The position numbers and the translations under genes are program-made. Below, one piece after another: positions 27,307-36,525 of a stretch of DNA of 64,000 nucleotides. Every line of letters begins with the position of its first letter. Within the stretch, counting starts at the first letter, position 1. The notes under the pieces are model-generated. The model was not told the origin of the DNA and ran no database searches. It was given only the letters and a program-made list of their open reading frames with translations. The DNA is from Methanomicrobiales archaeon HGW-Methanomicrobiales-1 (GTDB taxonomy: Archaea > Halobacteriota > Methanomicrobia > Methanomicrobiales > Methanospirillaceae): the NCBI GenBank assembly GCA_002839675.1, contig PGYM01000001.1, positions 736 through 64,735 on the forward strand, read 5' to 3'.

Positions 27307-28299
27307 TTACCCCATGAGCGTAAGGAACAGAAGGAAATAAGCGATAATCGAGACCACTGGGATAATCCGGATCGACCAGTAGTTGACCTGCTCAACCCGT
27401 GCCGTATCCTTGGCCTCGGTAAATTTCAACACAAGGATACCGGAAATGAGCACCATGACGAGCGTTGCATACGTAATGATCATGAACAGGTCAAGGAATG
27501 TAGCATAGGCAACGAGCGGGATTGCATCGGCAACACGCCAGTGGATGAGTACTGCGGCAAGGAACATCGAGGCATTGATACCCAGCCGTGACGAGATTCT
27601 CATCATCAGGGAAGCGAGGGAGACGATGATGATGAGCATTACCGGCAGGAAAAATTTCAGGATCGTTGATGTTGCGTCTCTTACAACGCCATAGGTAAAG
27701 ACAGCCCGGGAAAAAGGAACCTCATCTGTTACATAAGATTTGTTCGTGATACGAGAGCCGGAACCGGTAAGCGTCCATCCCGGAATGTTTGCTCCGGGAT
27801 CGAGACCGCTGTTTTCCGGGTCGATCACGAGAATCATCTCCCGTTCGTTCTTGATTTTGGGCTCTATCCTGATGGGGAGCACATGCCGGTCAAAGGGATA
27901 GCGGCTGAGGTCAGGTTCGGCAGTCAGGACAGCAATGATCCGGTACACCTTTTCATGGGGTGCATCGGTGACGGTCGTGACAGAGGTGATCACTCCGTTC
28001 ATCAGCTCGAGATCATTAATCGACACGGGTTTATCGGATTTGAGGTTCAGGTAAAAATCTACCCCGACCGTCCCGGTTCCAATATCCACCCGGCTGAAGT
28101 CAACAACATAGATGCCGATCTGCACGATATCAGGAGTAGTTACTGCAGGTTGTTCTGATACATTTGAAACTGCCCCGGCAGAAACGGGGGCCGCGATCAG
28201 GACGATTGCAAACGCAATTAAGAGAAGGGCCCAAATGCAACTCCCCGTTTCCCGGAGGAGCGGATTTTCCGCCTGCACGGGTGCCTGCTTCAGATTCAT
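27307..28299 (-). CDS. Pentameric ligand-gated ion channel (Cys-loop-type) homologue
   Basis: About 330 residues from the ATG at 28299; a GTG at 28320 is possible. A signal peptide (ending PVSA, about 42) is followed by a beta-sandwich of about 155 residues (VQIGIYVVDFSRVD, then RYPFDRHVLPIRIEP, then the IPGWTL loop) and four membrane helices in the Cys-loop pattern. M1 contains FFLPVMLIIIVSL; M2 is flanked by RLGINAS and ADAIP; M3 and a terminal M4 follow. The YPFD loop lacks flanking Cys, as in bacterial channels such as GLIC. The usual W-x-P motif of the ligand domain is not seen. It probably forms a cation or proton-gated channel; the ligand is unknown. Confidence 0.82.
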   Translation of the reverse strand: MNLKQAPVQAENPLLRETGSCIWALLLIAFAIVLIAAPVSAGAVSNVSEQPAVTTPDIVQIGIYVVDFSRVDIGTGTVGVDFYLNLKSDKPVSINDLELMNGVITSVTTVTDAPHEKVYRIIAVLTAEPDLSRYPFDRHVLPIRIEPKIKNEREMILVIDPENSGLDPGANIPGWTLTGSGSRITNKSYVTDEVPFSRAVFTYGVVRDATSTILKFFLPVMLIIIVSLASLMMRISSRLGINASMFLAAVLIHWRVADAIPLVAYATFLDLFMIITYATLVMVLISGILVLKFTEAKDTARVEQVNYWSIRIIPVVSIIAYFLLFLTLMG

Positions 28300-28320
28300 G
28301 GGCCCGAAATTGCGTTTCAC

Positions 28321-28727
28321 GTTCTTTCAAAAATACTGGGATGCCCGGGTATATTAATTGCGATCCGCTTCATGCCTCCAAAATTCCTGACGTGGTGTGC
28401 ATGCAGCATACAACTCGTGAGGTAACCCCCAACGCGTCGGGGAACCCTGCGATTGACGGAAAACCCACTTGAGAAAAGGCAAAAAGGATTGTATCCGGGT
28501 TCAAAGGTGAAAAAACACCGGTTTTATTACATTATCAATAACTATTATATAATATTTTTTAATTGTAATCCGTGTTTCTGATTATCCCATTGAATGATAA
28601 GGGATATAATGCAACTGCGATCCCGATCACATTCCAAGTGTATTATCGAAATATTTATGAATATATTTAACGTTATTATTTCAGTATTTGAGTTTCATCT
28701 CGAAATACCTGTGCGGTGTTGGAAAAT
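28321..28727. other. Intergenic region with divergent promoters, no gene
   Basis: About 400 bases between the channel gene (minus) and the archaellin gene (plus). A minus-strand TATA-like ATTAATATAC is at 28350-28359. From about 28530 the sequence is strongly AT-rich (ATTATATAATATTTTTTAATT) and contains likely promoter elements for the archaellin gene, including TATTTATGAATATATTTAA near 28648-28668. Frames in it are short and unconvincing. Confidence 0.5.
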
Positions 28728-29357
28728 ATGGGTCGGTTTGATATACGACGGAGTTGTGAAAAGGCATTTACCGGCCTTGAGGCAGCGATCGTGCTGATTG
28801 CATTCGTTGTCGTAGCAGCGGTGTTCTCGTACGTGATACTAGGGGCAGGGTTCTTTACCTCGCAAACGGCTCAGGCCACCGTCCAGTCTGGCGTAAAGGT
28901 GGCAAGTTCAAGTATGCTGCTGGACGGGAACGTGTACGGGATTAGGGTAGATCAGAATCCTTACCTTTCGTATGTTAACGTGTCGGTAGCACTTACGGCA
29001 GGAGGCACATCTATGGACTTATCCCAGATTATCGTATCCTATAATGATAATAACGGGGGCTACAATTCAAGCCTGACCTATATGGGTGTGGCGCAGGATG
29101 GAGGTACCCCCTGTGCCAGTATTGTCGGAGGTACTGCCGGCGGCGATGGAAGGTGGTGTATATCAGAAAAAATCAATAATGAAACCGCTGGCGCCATGCT
29201 TGAACCGAATGCCCAGATGATACTTTCCGTTGGTGTGCCGGCAAGTGCAACTGCGAAAACGAAGTTCACGCTTAATTTCCAGCCCGTTGGTGGGGCAGTG
29301 CTTCCTCTTAAACGGACCGTTCCCGCAACAATTACTCCGGTGCAGATATTATATTAG
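28728..29357 (+). CDS. Orphan archaellin (archaeal flagellin)
   Basis: 209 residues from the ATG at 28728, which follows GGTG; a GTG at 28716 is also in frame. The N-terminus is a class III signal peptide: basic RRSCEK, then FTG cut before LEAAIVLIAFVVVAA, the helix that packs in archaellum filaments. The rest is a beta-rich outer domain with NxS/T sites for N-glycosylation and two Cys (PCAS, WCIS). No fla accessory genes or prepilin peptidase are nearby. It could also be another type IV pilin-like protein, but LEAAIVLIAFVVVA strongly favours archaellin. Confidence 0.85.
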   Translation: MGRFDIRRSCEKAFTGLEAAIVLIAFVVVAAVFSYVILGAGFFTSQTAQATVQSGVKVASSSMLLDGNVYGIRVDQNPYLSYVNVSVALTAGGTSMDLSQIIVSYNDNNGGYNSSLTYMGVAQDGGTPCASIVGGTAGGDGRWCISEKINNETAGAMLEPNAQMILSVGVPASATAKTKFTLNFQPVGGAVLPLKRTVPATITPVQILY

Positions 29358-29390
29358 TCATTTTTTTAGTTCTGCCGGTTTTAAAAGGGA

Positions 29391-29651
29391 TCATTTCTTC
29401 ACAAACAGGTTTCCGCCCTTGCTTTCCATGATCGTCCCCCCGGCAGGTGCAGTTTTCTTCCATTTTCCGATATTTTTGCAGTCATGTTCAAAGGGAAGGC
29501 GGTGTTTGCCACAGAAATATTGGTTACAGTACTCACAATGAAACGGAAGGTACACCCGCTCGCCGCAGAAGGCACAGTCCTCATGGACGGGTGGTTTTTT
29601 CTTTCCGAACAATGTTGAGATGAATGAAACAACTGAGTCGAGTATTCCCAC
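29391..29651 (-). CDS. AN1-type zinc finger protein
   Basis: 86 residues. Eight Cys/His ligands are in the order of an AN1 finger: CAFCGERVYLPFHCEYC, FCGKHRLPFEHDC (about 26-57). The N-terminus is a hydrophobic, possibly membrane-associating helix (SVVSFISTLFG), followed by KKK. AN1 proteins bind zinc, and some act in protein quality control; archaeal members are poorly studied. ATG at 29651. Its stop is 34 bases from that of the archaellin gene on the other strand. Confidence 0.85.
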   Translation of the reverse strand: MGILDSVVSFISTLFGKKKPPVHEDCAFCGERVYLPFHCEYCNQYFCGKHRLPFEHDCKNIGKWKKTAPAGGTIMESKGGNLFVKK

Positions 29652-29842
29652 AAACCTGTTATTGCATTTACCGGGTTAAAAACATTGAACCCGGAAATAA
29701 TCCGGGAGCGTGGATTTCCCAACCATGGCCCGTGAATTTGTGAGATAAACTGACAGCACAATACCGTTACCGGACACCACGAAAGTTGATCCGGGAATTA
29801 CAAAATTAAAAAAGAGCTGACCTATTCCGGTCAGGATTCGTT

Positions 29843-30151
29843 TCACTCCCGGTAAATCTTCACGGCAACCGGGAAGATCTCCGGACGCTTGTCGGTCATG
29901 ATATACGTATAACTCATCACGTTTACCAGGTATTCGAGATACCCTTTGGCAAAGTCTGAGAGCCACTCGTTCCTATTGCCCAGGATCAGGATATGGAACC
30001 ACTGGATGAACAGGCAGATGAACGTGATCATGCCATAGATCCAGAGTACGATACCGATCAGGATCCAGTAGAGGATGCGGATGAGCAGCTCAAAACGGCT
30101 TGCATCTTTCTCAAACACGAAGAGTTGTTGGGTGCCAGTATTGTCAGACAT
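29843..30151 (-). CDS. DUF4389-family membrane protein
   Basis: 102 residues with two adjacent membrane helices (about 22-66) followed by a conserved soluble tail, EYLVNVMSYTYIMTDKRPE. This tail (YxxYVxxYxxLLTDxxP in the family) is typical of DUF4389. Function unknown. The ATG is at 30151 and the tRNA gene on the opposite strand begins 134 bases further on. Confidence 0.8.
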   Translation of the reverse strand: MSDNTGTQQLFVFEKDASRFELLIRILYWILIGIVLWIYGMITFICLFIQWFHILILGNRNEWLSDFAKGYLEYLVNVMSYTYIMTDKRPEIFPVAVKIYRE

Positions 30152-30285
30152 TCAATCACCTGTTTGAGCGTGTGCGGGGGTGCGTAATAAAGTTCACGAT
30201 ACCCGTACCTGGTCCGTTTTTGACGATTCCGTACACTAATTTTTAATAATACTAGCACAGATGTTATAGAGCATCAGATTTACGA

Positions 30286-30359
30286 GGGCTCGTGGTCTAG
30301 TTGGCTATGACGTCGCCTTGACATGGCGGAGGTCCTGAGTTCGAATCTCAGCGGGCCCA
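30286..30359 (+). tRNA. tRNA-Val (anticodon GAC)
   Basis: A full cloverleaf can be drawn. The acceptor arm is GGGCTCG with CGGGCCC (one G-T pair) and discriminator A. The D arm is GTCTAGTTGGCTATGAC, the anticodon arm CGCC-TTGACAT-GGCG gives GAC (valine), and the T arm is CTGAG-TTCGAAT-CTCAG. CCA is not encoded. No intron is seen. A TTTTAATAAT box at 30241-30250 is a suitable upstream promoter element. Confidence 0.95.
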
Positions 30360-30578
30360 TCTTTTTGTTTTATTTTTCCTGTATTCCCAGCATACAGCGA
30401 TGAGCATCGCGATGATACCTGCATCCGTCACATGAACCCCCGGTGTCCGCATGCAGGGATAAATGGATTTGTTAATTCCTGTATCCCACGGGGGAATTCA
30501 TCCTCACGGGTCTGGTTATTGAGCAGCTGCTGTTTCAGGGCAATCAATTTTAATGAGCAGACTTCCAAACCTATTTCC

Positions 30579-30791
30579 ATGAAACGGCTGTATCGCTCGA
30601 AAACCCGGCGCGTGCTTGGCGGCGTATGCGGGGGGATTGGCGATTATCTGGAGATTGATCCTACAATCATACGGCTGGTATGGGCAGTACTGACCCTGGT
30701 TACCTGGGGAATCTGTCTCCTTGCCTATATTATCGCCTGGATCCTTGTGCCGGAAGAAGAAACACCTCATGAGGATACATTCAATCAGTAA
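30579..30791 (+). CDS. PspC-domain membrane protein
   Basis: 70 residues from the ATG at 30579; the longer frame back to 30432 is not coding-like. LYRSKTRRVLGGVCGGIGDYLEIDPTIIR followed by a hydrophobic helix (about 27-58) and the acidic tail VPEEE are the PspC domain. In bacteria PspC links membrane stress to the phage-shock response; archaeal copies are common but unstudied. It stands alone between the tRNA gene and the glycosyltransferase. Confidence 0.9.
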   Translation: MKRLYRSKTRRVLGGVCGGIGDYLEIDPTIIRLVWAVLTLVTWGICLLAYIIAWILVPEEETPHEDTFNQ

Positions 30792-30847
30792 CCGTGATAT
30801 AAGGAGCCGGTAATCATTTCCTGCCTGAAAAAAAACCGGATGGTTTC

Positions 30848-31978
30848 ATGAAGATCCTCTTTGTCGTCTGTGGTGAAGGACTCGGGCATGCATCCCGCAG
30901 TCTCCACCTCGGGCATTACATGCTGCAGCAGGGACATGAGATCCACTTTGCCGGTTACGGGAAATCCTATGATTTCATGAAGCAGCACCGCTGCTCCCAC
31001 GTCCATTATACTCCCCGTGAAGTCTGCCTTGAGGGGGAGAACGGTTTTTTCAGTCTCAAAAAGACGCTCTGGTGTTCTAAATGGATCGTGCTCGATATGA
31101 TCCGGTCCGCACTCAGCGTACGGAGTCTCATACGGCAACACCGGTTTGACTGCGTTGTCTGCGACACAATGTACGGGGGGGTCATTGCCGCACGATTGCA
31201 GAATGTCCCTGTGGTCTTCATCACCAACCAGAACCATTTCAACGGGCCCAACCTGTCGACAAATATTGTCTGGAGGATCCTCAATTTCTCGATACAGCGG
31301 TACATCCGTCTTGCCGATCACGTGCTTATCCCGGATTATCCTGCACCCGATACCGTGAGCGAATACAATATTGTTGTCCCGGAAGGCGAAGAAGGACGGT
31401 ATACTTTCACCGGGCCGTTTTACGAATTCGATCCCTCCCGGTACCGCTATGAGAAATCAACGATCTTTGCCAGTTTCGGCGGAGAACCGTACAAACTCCC
31501 GATGTACCTGATGTTAAAGACCATTGCCGATAAACGAAAAGACCTGCTTTTCGATGTATTTTACACGGGTGCGAACCTGCCGGAATCGTCTGACAATTTC
31601 CTGTCGCATGGCTATGTTCCCAATATCTATGAGCATCTTGCCCGGGCACGGATTGCGATTGTGCACGGTGGTCTTACCACGCTGCACGAGGCCCTGCTCT
31701 TTGAAAAACCCGTGCTGATCATCATGGATCCGAGCCATCCCGAACAGCAGAACAATGCCAAAAAGATCGAAGATATCGGTGCAGGCATCACCATCGATGG
31801 GCGGCTCGTTACCCAGGAAACCCTGGTGCAGAAAATTCGAGAGACCGTTGCCCTCACTCCCCACCCCTTCCGCGAGGTTCATGCCACTATCAATGGCAGG
31901 AAAAATGCTGCAGGGATCATCTGCGATACGGTGAACCGCAGGAAACCTTCATCAGGAACACCTGCAAAAACAAGCTGA
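30848..31978 (+). CDS. Glycosyltransferase, GT-B fold (family 1/28-like)
   Basis: 376 residues in two Rossmann-like halves. The start has GEGLGHASRS, an acceptor-side Gly-rich loop. The C-terminal half has FASFGGEP, then HGGLTTLHEAL (about 275-285) and DPSHPEQQNNA, the usual nucleotide-sugar-binding pattern of family 1/28 enzymes. There is no signal peptide, so it works on the cytoplasmic side, probably on lipid or cell-surface sugars. Two small zinc-ribbon and repair genes follow in the same direction. Confidence 0.85.
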   Translation: MKILFVVCGEGLGHASRSLHLGHYMLQQGHEIHFAGYGKSYDFMKQHRCSHVHYTPREVCLEGENGFFSLKKTLWCSKWIVLDMIRSALSVRSLIRQHRFDCVVCDTMYGGVIAARLQNVPVVFITNQNHFNGPNLSTNIVWRILNFSIQRYIRLADHVLIPDYPAPDTVSEYNIVVPEGEEGRYTFTGPFYEFDPSRYRYEKSTIFASFGGEPYKLPMYLMLKTIADKRKDLLFDVFYTGANLPESSDNFLSHGYVPNIYEHLARARIAIVHGGLTTLHEALLFEKPVLIIMDPSHPEQQNNAKKIEDIGAGITIDGRLVTQETLVQKIRETVALTPHPFREVHATINGRKNAAGIICDTVNRRKPSSGTPAKTS

Positions 31979-31991
31979 TCAGGGGATTGTT

Positions 31992-32261
31992 ATGCCAGAA
32001 CCCGGGGAGATTACTACACTGAAACATTCTGATGAAATCCGGATATGCCCGGACTGCGGCTATACCTACGGGTTTCACACGTCATTTATTTCTGCCAATG
32101 CCGGCAAGGTGCGTCCCGTAAAAGATACCCGGGAGGTGTACCGGGTAATTCTTATCTGCCCGGAATGCGGGGCACGGTATGACGTGGGATGGCGTGTTTC
32201 CTTTACCGATACCGAGGACCGGGTTATCAAAACCATAGAACTCCAGCAGCACACCCCATGA
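31992..32261 (+). CDS. Small zinc-ribbon protein
   Basis: 89 residues with two CPxCG knuckles (CPDCGYTYGFH near residue 19, CPECGARYDVG near 56), enough for one zinc ribbon. It begins 13 bases after the glycosyltransferase stop, so the two are probably co-transcribed. It may bind RNA, DNA or a protein; the role is unknown. Confidence 0.7.
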   Translation: MPEPGEITTLKHSDEIRICPDCGYTYGFHTSFISANAGKVRPVKDTREVYRVILICPECGARYDVGWRVSFTDTEDRVIKTIELQQHTP

Positions 32262-32325
32262 GTAAACATACCCTCAGTAAATCTAGGAGGGTGACGAGCC
32301 GCCCTGACAAGAATCCGGTGCCGGC

Positions 32326-33465
32326 ATGATGCGGTGTGCCGAGTGCAAGGGAAAAGGGATGTGCGGCCTGCCCCGCTGCCCGATCATGAGCCGGTTCCAT
32401 GCCCAGGTATCCGTAAAACCTTCGACGAGTTACCAGGGCAGTTCCCCCTCGGTTTTCATCGGCAGTTACGGCTATCCCGATGTGCAGGGCGGACCCCTGC
32501 TGATTAATGATTCCGATAATCCCCCGGAATGGCTCCGGCAGAATCTTGGCATGGAGGATATCGTGGGGATCCGTGCCCGCACGATCCGGGGCAATTCGGG
32601 ACTGCACACGGTTGCCGGCAACCTGCAGGAGATTGCGCTCTCCACCATCCCGCTCGATGTTGATGTGTTGTTCACCAAACCGGTTGCCTTCAGCCTGAAC
32701 TTCGATGGCACGGTTGCCCCGGTCGGGCTTACCGGGCCGGTGAAACATATGGATGTGATTGGCAGTGCCCGGGTGGAGCGGGCTGTTGACCGGGTAACGT
32801 CCGATACCGATGTTACGGCTACCGATGCCTGCGTGGCCCTGATGGACTCTGAGATCGATGTGTACCAGATCACCAAGCTGATGACGGCAGGGTTGCTCGG
32901 CAAGCGGCGGAAGTTTGTCCCCACCCGCTGGGCGATAACCGCAGTTGACGATACCCTGTCCATACAGATGAAAAAAGAGATTGCCCGCTATCCCCCGATA
33001 GATGAGATCCGGCTGTTCGATGGCGAGATCTACGGCAACCGGATCCTCTGTATCCTTATCCCGGGTGACTGGAAGTACGAGATGATCGAGATCTGGGGAA
33101 AGCAGACCCTCTGGGCAGGAGACGAAGCAGTGATCGTGCAGGACCGGGAGGGCATGACCAAGAAAGGCTACTCGCCCATATCCGGGGCGTACTATTCTGC
33201 ACGGCTTGCTGCCTGTGAATATCTCAAAAGCATCCGGCGCTGTGCCCGGGTGATTATTGTCCGCAACATATCCAGCGAGTACTGGGCGCCGCTCGGGACC
33301 TGGGTGATCCGGGAGGCAACCCGGAAAGCGATGCAGACTCCCTCCGTGGCCTGTCCGTCGCTCGATGTGGCTGCCGCCGAGATTTCCGCCCGGCTCGGAT
33401 CCGGTGCATGGCTCCGGCACAGCACGCTTATTCCGGAACTCAGAACCCAGAGAACGCTTTTCTAG
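32326..33465 (+). CDS. Archaeal Nre-family DNA repair protein
   Basis: 379 residues. The N-terminal zinc motif [17 protein letters not shown] and following [15 protein letters not shown] are characteristic of Nre (NreA/NreB) proteins, which act in repair of mitomycin-type damage. The protein ends in QRTLF, a PCNA-interacting (PIP-like) motif as reported for this family. It converges with ligB, whose stop overlaps by four bases (33462-33465). Being next to the ligase fits a repair role. Confidence 0.88.
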   Translation: MMRCAECKGKGMCGLPRCPIMSRFHAQVSVKPSTSYQGSSPSVFIGSYGYPDVQGGPLLINDSDNPPEWLRQNLGMEDIVGIRARTIRGNSGLHTVAGNLQEIALSTIPLDVDVLFTKPVAFSLNFDGTVAPVGLTGPVKHMDVIGSARVERAVDRVTSDTDVTATDACVALMDSEIDVYQITKLMTAGLLGKRRKFVPTRWAITAVDDTLSIQMKKEIARYPPIDEIRLFDGEIYGNRILCILIPGDWKYEMIEIWGKQTLWAGDEAVIVQDREGMTKKGYSPISGAYYSARLAACEYLKSIRRCARVIIVRNISSEYWAPLGTWVIREATRKAMQTPSVACPSLDVAAAEISARLGSGAWLRHSTLIPELRTQRTLF

Positions 33466-35153
33466 GCCTTGTAGGCCTGTGCGGAATTTGCCTGCCGGTT
33501 GTACCGGTCCCGGATGCTGTCAAGTGTTTCGATATCGGTGATATCCTTGTCATCGCGGAGCCGGATAAAGCGGGGGAACCGCAGGGCAAACCCGCCCTCA
33601 TAATTAACACTGGCCTGCAGTTCAGCGTACCCGACTTCAAAGACGAGCGTTGGCTCAAACGTCACTTCCTTGCCGCTCTTTGCTATGACGGTGTCCTTGA
33701 GCAGAGCGTAGACCTCGGCTAACTGTTCATCGGAAAAGCCGGTGGCAACCCTGCTTAAGGGAACAAGTTTCCCCTCGTCCTGGCAGGCGACCAGGAACGA
33801 ACCGAATGCATGTGCCCGTTTCCCTTCGCCCCACTCGGCGCCGATCACCGCGAGATCGAGCGTGTCCACCTCAGGCTTGATCTTGATCCAGTTCTTCCCC
33901 CGCTGGCCCGGTGAATACGGGGAAGCAGGCACCTTGATCATGATCCCTTCGTGCCCGGCAGCGAGAGCATCGGTATAGGTCTTCTCGATCACGGCCGCGT
34001 CATCGCTCACCACCTGCGGGGCGATGAACATTTTTATCACGCTTTCGAGTTTCTTCCTTCGCTCGGTAAGCGGGAGATCGATTAAGGTCTCGCCATCGAG
34101 CCAGAGGATATCAAAGACATTGGGCACCAGCTCGACAGCCTCGGTTGCCTCTGCCACATCATGGCGGCGTCGGAAGCGGCGGAGCACGGATTGAAAGGGC
34201 ATGGGCTTTCCGTCTTTTATTGCGATGACTTCCCCGTCGATGATCACGTCATGGTCGGTTGCCCCGAGCAGCTGCTGTATCACGTCCGGCAATGCCGCTG
34301 TCACATCCTCGAGCCGCCGCGAGTACATCCGCGCCCAGTTGCCTTTCTTGTGGAACTGGAACCGTGAGCCATCGTACTTGTATTCCGCGGCAATCAGCCC
34401 GTGCCCGGTAATCATATCGGCGATGGAACCCTGCTGGGCGAGCATCATCCGAACCGGGTGGAACGGGGTAATATTGACCTCCCTGAGTGCGTCCGGCCCG
34501 ATCTTTGCCAGCCGTGCCACCTCCCCCGAATCGTTCAGGGCCTGCATTGCGTGCTCGACGAGGGCTGAATCAACGGCAAACGCTTTTGCGATCGCGTCCC
34601 GCACGCTCCCTTCCCCAACGCCGATGCGGAGCTCTTCGAGCATGATCCGGGCAAGGTACCTGCCTTCGAGCGGTTGGGCACTGGAAATAAGTTTGCGTAC
34701 AGCACGTAGTTTCTCCTGTTGTGGTTTCTCACGCTGTACTGCCTGTTGTGACTTTTTGCTCCCTTGTTCAGAGATATTGATCAATTCCCTGTACACGGAA
34801 ATGAGGTCCAGGTCCTCATGAAAAAACAACATCCTCTGGTTTATCTGTGATTTTTCTGAGAGGAGTTCCTCAACTGCCTGCCCGACATCGCCGGTCTGGT
34901 TGATCCTCTCAATCACCTGCTCTTTTTTAATGCCAACTACATAGCCGACGGCTTCGTACAGGAGGTTCGGCCCGATCCCGAGTTTCTGTGCACTCCAGTC
35001 AGGAAAGATCCTCCCCATGACAAACCGCACAAAGACCGGCAGCTCTTCAGGAGATAATGTCGGCAGGATCGTGCTGATGAGATCGATCATCTCCAGCCGG
35101 CCGGAGATACCTTCGAGTTTCTCGCAGGTCTTTGAAAAATCCATAAAGAGCAT
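33462..35153 (-). CDS. lig: ATP-dependent DNA ligase LigB
   Basis: 563 residues, usual for archaeal replicative ATP-dependent ligases. The N-terminal DNA-binding domain leads to the nucleotidyl-transfer motif [10 protein letters not shown], with the adenylated Lys near residue 245. Later motifs are [20 protein letters not shown] and NWIKIKPE. The OB-fold end includes FASVARF-type residues replaced here by [14 protein letters not shown]. It joins Okazaki fragments and repair nicks. The ATG at 35153 is used; 35144 is possible. It converges on the Nre gene. Confidence 0.95.
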   Translation of the reverse strand: MLFMDFSKTCEKLEGISGRLEMIDLISTILPTLSPEELPVFVRFVMGRIFPDWSAQKLGIGPNLLYEAVGYVVGIKKEQVIERINQTGDVGQAVEELLSEKSQINQRMLFFHEDLDLISVYRELINISEQGSKKSQQAVQREKPQQEKLRAVRKLISSAQPLEGRYLARIMLEELRIGVGEGSVRDAIAKAFAVDSALVEHAMQALNDSGEVARLAKIGPDALREVNITPFHPVRMMLAQQGSIADMITGHGLIAAEYKYDGSRFQFHKKGNWARMYSRRLEDVTAALPDVIQQLLGATDHDVIIDGEVIAIKDGKPMPFQSVLRRFRRRHDVAEATEAVELVPNVFDILWLDGETLIDLPLTERRKKLESVIKMFIAPQVVSDDAAVIEKTYTDALAAGHEGIMIKVPASPYSPGQRGKNWIKIKPEVDTLDLAVIGAEWGEGKRAHAFGSFLVACQDEGKLVPLSRVATGFSDEQLAEVYALLKDTVIAKSGKEVTFEPTLVFEVGYAELQASVNYEGGFALRFPRFIRLRDDKDITDIETLDSIRDRYNRQANSAQAYKA

Positions 35154-35206
35154 GGGGGTTCTCGTCCTGATGTTTGGCTGGGCAAAGGATTAAGATTGTG
35201 TTTTTT

Positions 35207-35995
35207 TTAGAGCCTGATACACTGCGGGCATGTTCCCGTTGTACCGCACTGGCTTGCGACAATCACGTGCATCTCATCATAGAAGAGCCCGAGACCCTCC
35301 CGTGCACTGGCAGTCACCCGATCGGGCGTATTGTTGGTTTCGCTCAGGTGTGCGAGGATCACCTGCGGAACATCTTTTCCCAGTGCCTGCAGACCGGCTG
35401 CAGCTGCCGGGTTCGACAGGTGTCCCCGCTTCGAGCGGATCCTCCTCTTTAAGGATTCAGGATAGGGCCCGTTGGCGAGCATATCCGGGCAGTGGTTGCT
35501 CTCGAGCACAACCCCGTCGCAGTGCCTGAGCCGTTCCAGCATGGGCGGGGTCAGGATCCCCGTATCGGTACAGTACCCGATCCTAAACCCGTTTTCCCGG
35601 ATCACAAACCCGCAGGGCTCGGCTGCATCATGCGAGGTGGCAAACGGTTCAACTGAAAAATCCCCGATTGCAAACTCATCGTCATATCTGCATACCCGGC
35701 AGTCAACCGGCTTATCCGATGTACGCCGGTTGTGCAGGAAATCATGGAGCGTGCCTTCCGTTGCATAGGCCGGAATATCCAGTTTCCGGATGAGCACATC
35801 CACCCCGCGCAAATGATCACCATGCTCATGGGTGACCAGGACCGCGTTAATCCGCCCGGCATCGAGCCCTGCAGCAGAAATCCTCCCCAGTATCTCTTTG
35901 GCGCTCAGTCCTGCATCGATCAGCAGGGCGCCGCTTTCCCCCTCAATAAAAAAGCAGTTGCCTTTGCTCCCGCTGGCAAGCGTCGTGCAGCGCAT
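35207..35995 (-). CDS. MBL-fold metallo-hydrolase (YycJ/WalJ-like)
   Basis: 262 residues from the ATG at 35995; the longer frame upstream lacks homology. LASGSKGNC at the start and the metal site THEHGDH (about 59-65) with later NHC and HLS place it with the YycJ-type metallo-beta-lactamase-fold proteins, small nucleases or phosphodiesterases. Two Cys pairs near the end (CGTTGTCPQC) could bind another zinc. It is encoded next to ligB. Confidence 0.85.
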   Translation of the reverse strand: MRCTTLASGSKGNCFFIEGESGALLIDAGLSAKEILGRISAAGLDAGRINAVLVTHEHGDHLRGVDVLIRKLDIPAYATEGTLHDFLHNRRTSDKPVDCRVCRYDDEFAIGDFSVEPFATSHDAAEPCGFVIRENGFRIGYCTDTGILTPPMLERLRHCDGVVLESNHCPDMLANGPYPESLKRRIRSKRGHLSNPAAAAGLQALGKDVPQVILAHLSETNNTPDRVTASAREGLGLFYDEMHVIVASQCGTTGTCPQCIRL

Positions 35996-36077
35996 CTCAT
36001 AATTATTGGTTACTCTCGTATTAACCTGCTCTGATGGGGTAAATAAAGGAATTAAAAAGGAGAAAAGAAGGAAATCT

Positions 36078-36269
36078 TTATTTTTTATTCTTGGCTTTGA
36101 GCATCTCGTACTCGGCCAGCACCGGCGCAATGGTTTTTGTGGAAATGGAGCGGCGCAGCATGGTGGTGAGCTTGCGGCTGTAGTGAATATGCGCAATCTG
36201 GAAACTGACAATGAGGCCGAAACAGAAGCAGGTGATGCTGATTAAGGAATAACTTACAAGGTCAACCAT
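36078..36269 (-). CDS. Small single-helix membrane protein, copy A
   Basis: 63 residues with an N-terminal helix (about 7-29), then HIHYSRKLTTML and a basic soluble end. It is a paralogue of the next gene (36283-36471): both have helix, then HYxxR/K and a region of about 30 residues. They follow the Tup transporter genes in the same direction. Role unknown. Confidence 0.6.
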   Translation of the reverse strand: MVDLVSYSLISITCFCFGLIVSFQIAHIHYSRKLTTMLRRSISTKTIAPVLAEYEMLKAKNKK

Positions 36270-36282
36270 TTTCCCCCTCCGG

Positions 36283-36471
36283 TTATGCTTCCCTCGCGAG
36301 TTCTTCTACCATGGGGATCAGGGAGTCCGCATCGGAACATTCTGTAGCGATCACCATAAACCGTTTCGTATAGTGCATTATCAGTAACTGGTATCCGAGG
36401 ATCATGCCGATGGCAAATGTGAGAATCCCGATACCTATGTAAATGAGAAGATCTGTGAACAGGTCAGCCAT
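36283..36471 (-). CDS. Small single-helix membrane protein, copy B
   Basis: 62 residues. The helix is at about 8-30, followed by MHYTKRFMVIATECSD and an acidic tail. It lies 54 bases downstream of the transporter ATPase and 13 bases upstream of copy A. The pair could be small membrane-associated partners of the transporter; nothing in the sequence proves this. Confidence 0.6.
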   Translation of the reverse strand: MADLFTDLLIYIGIGILTFAIGMILGYQLLIMHYTKRFMVIATECSDADSLIPMVEELAREA

Positions 36472-36525
36472 AGCGCATCCTATTGACTGTTACGGTGACA
36501 AACAGATAAATTTATTGAATAGATC

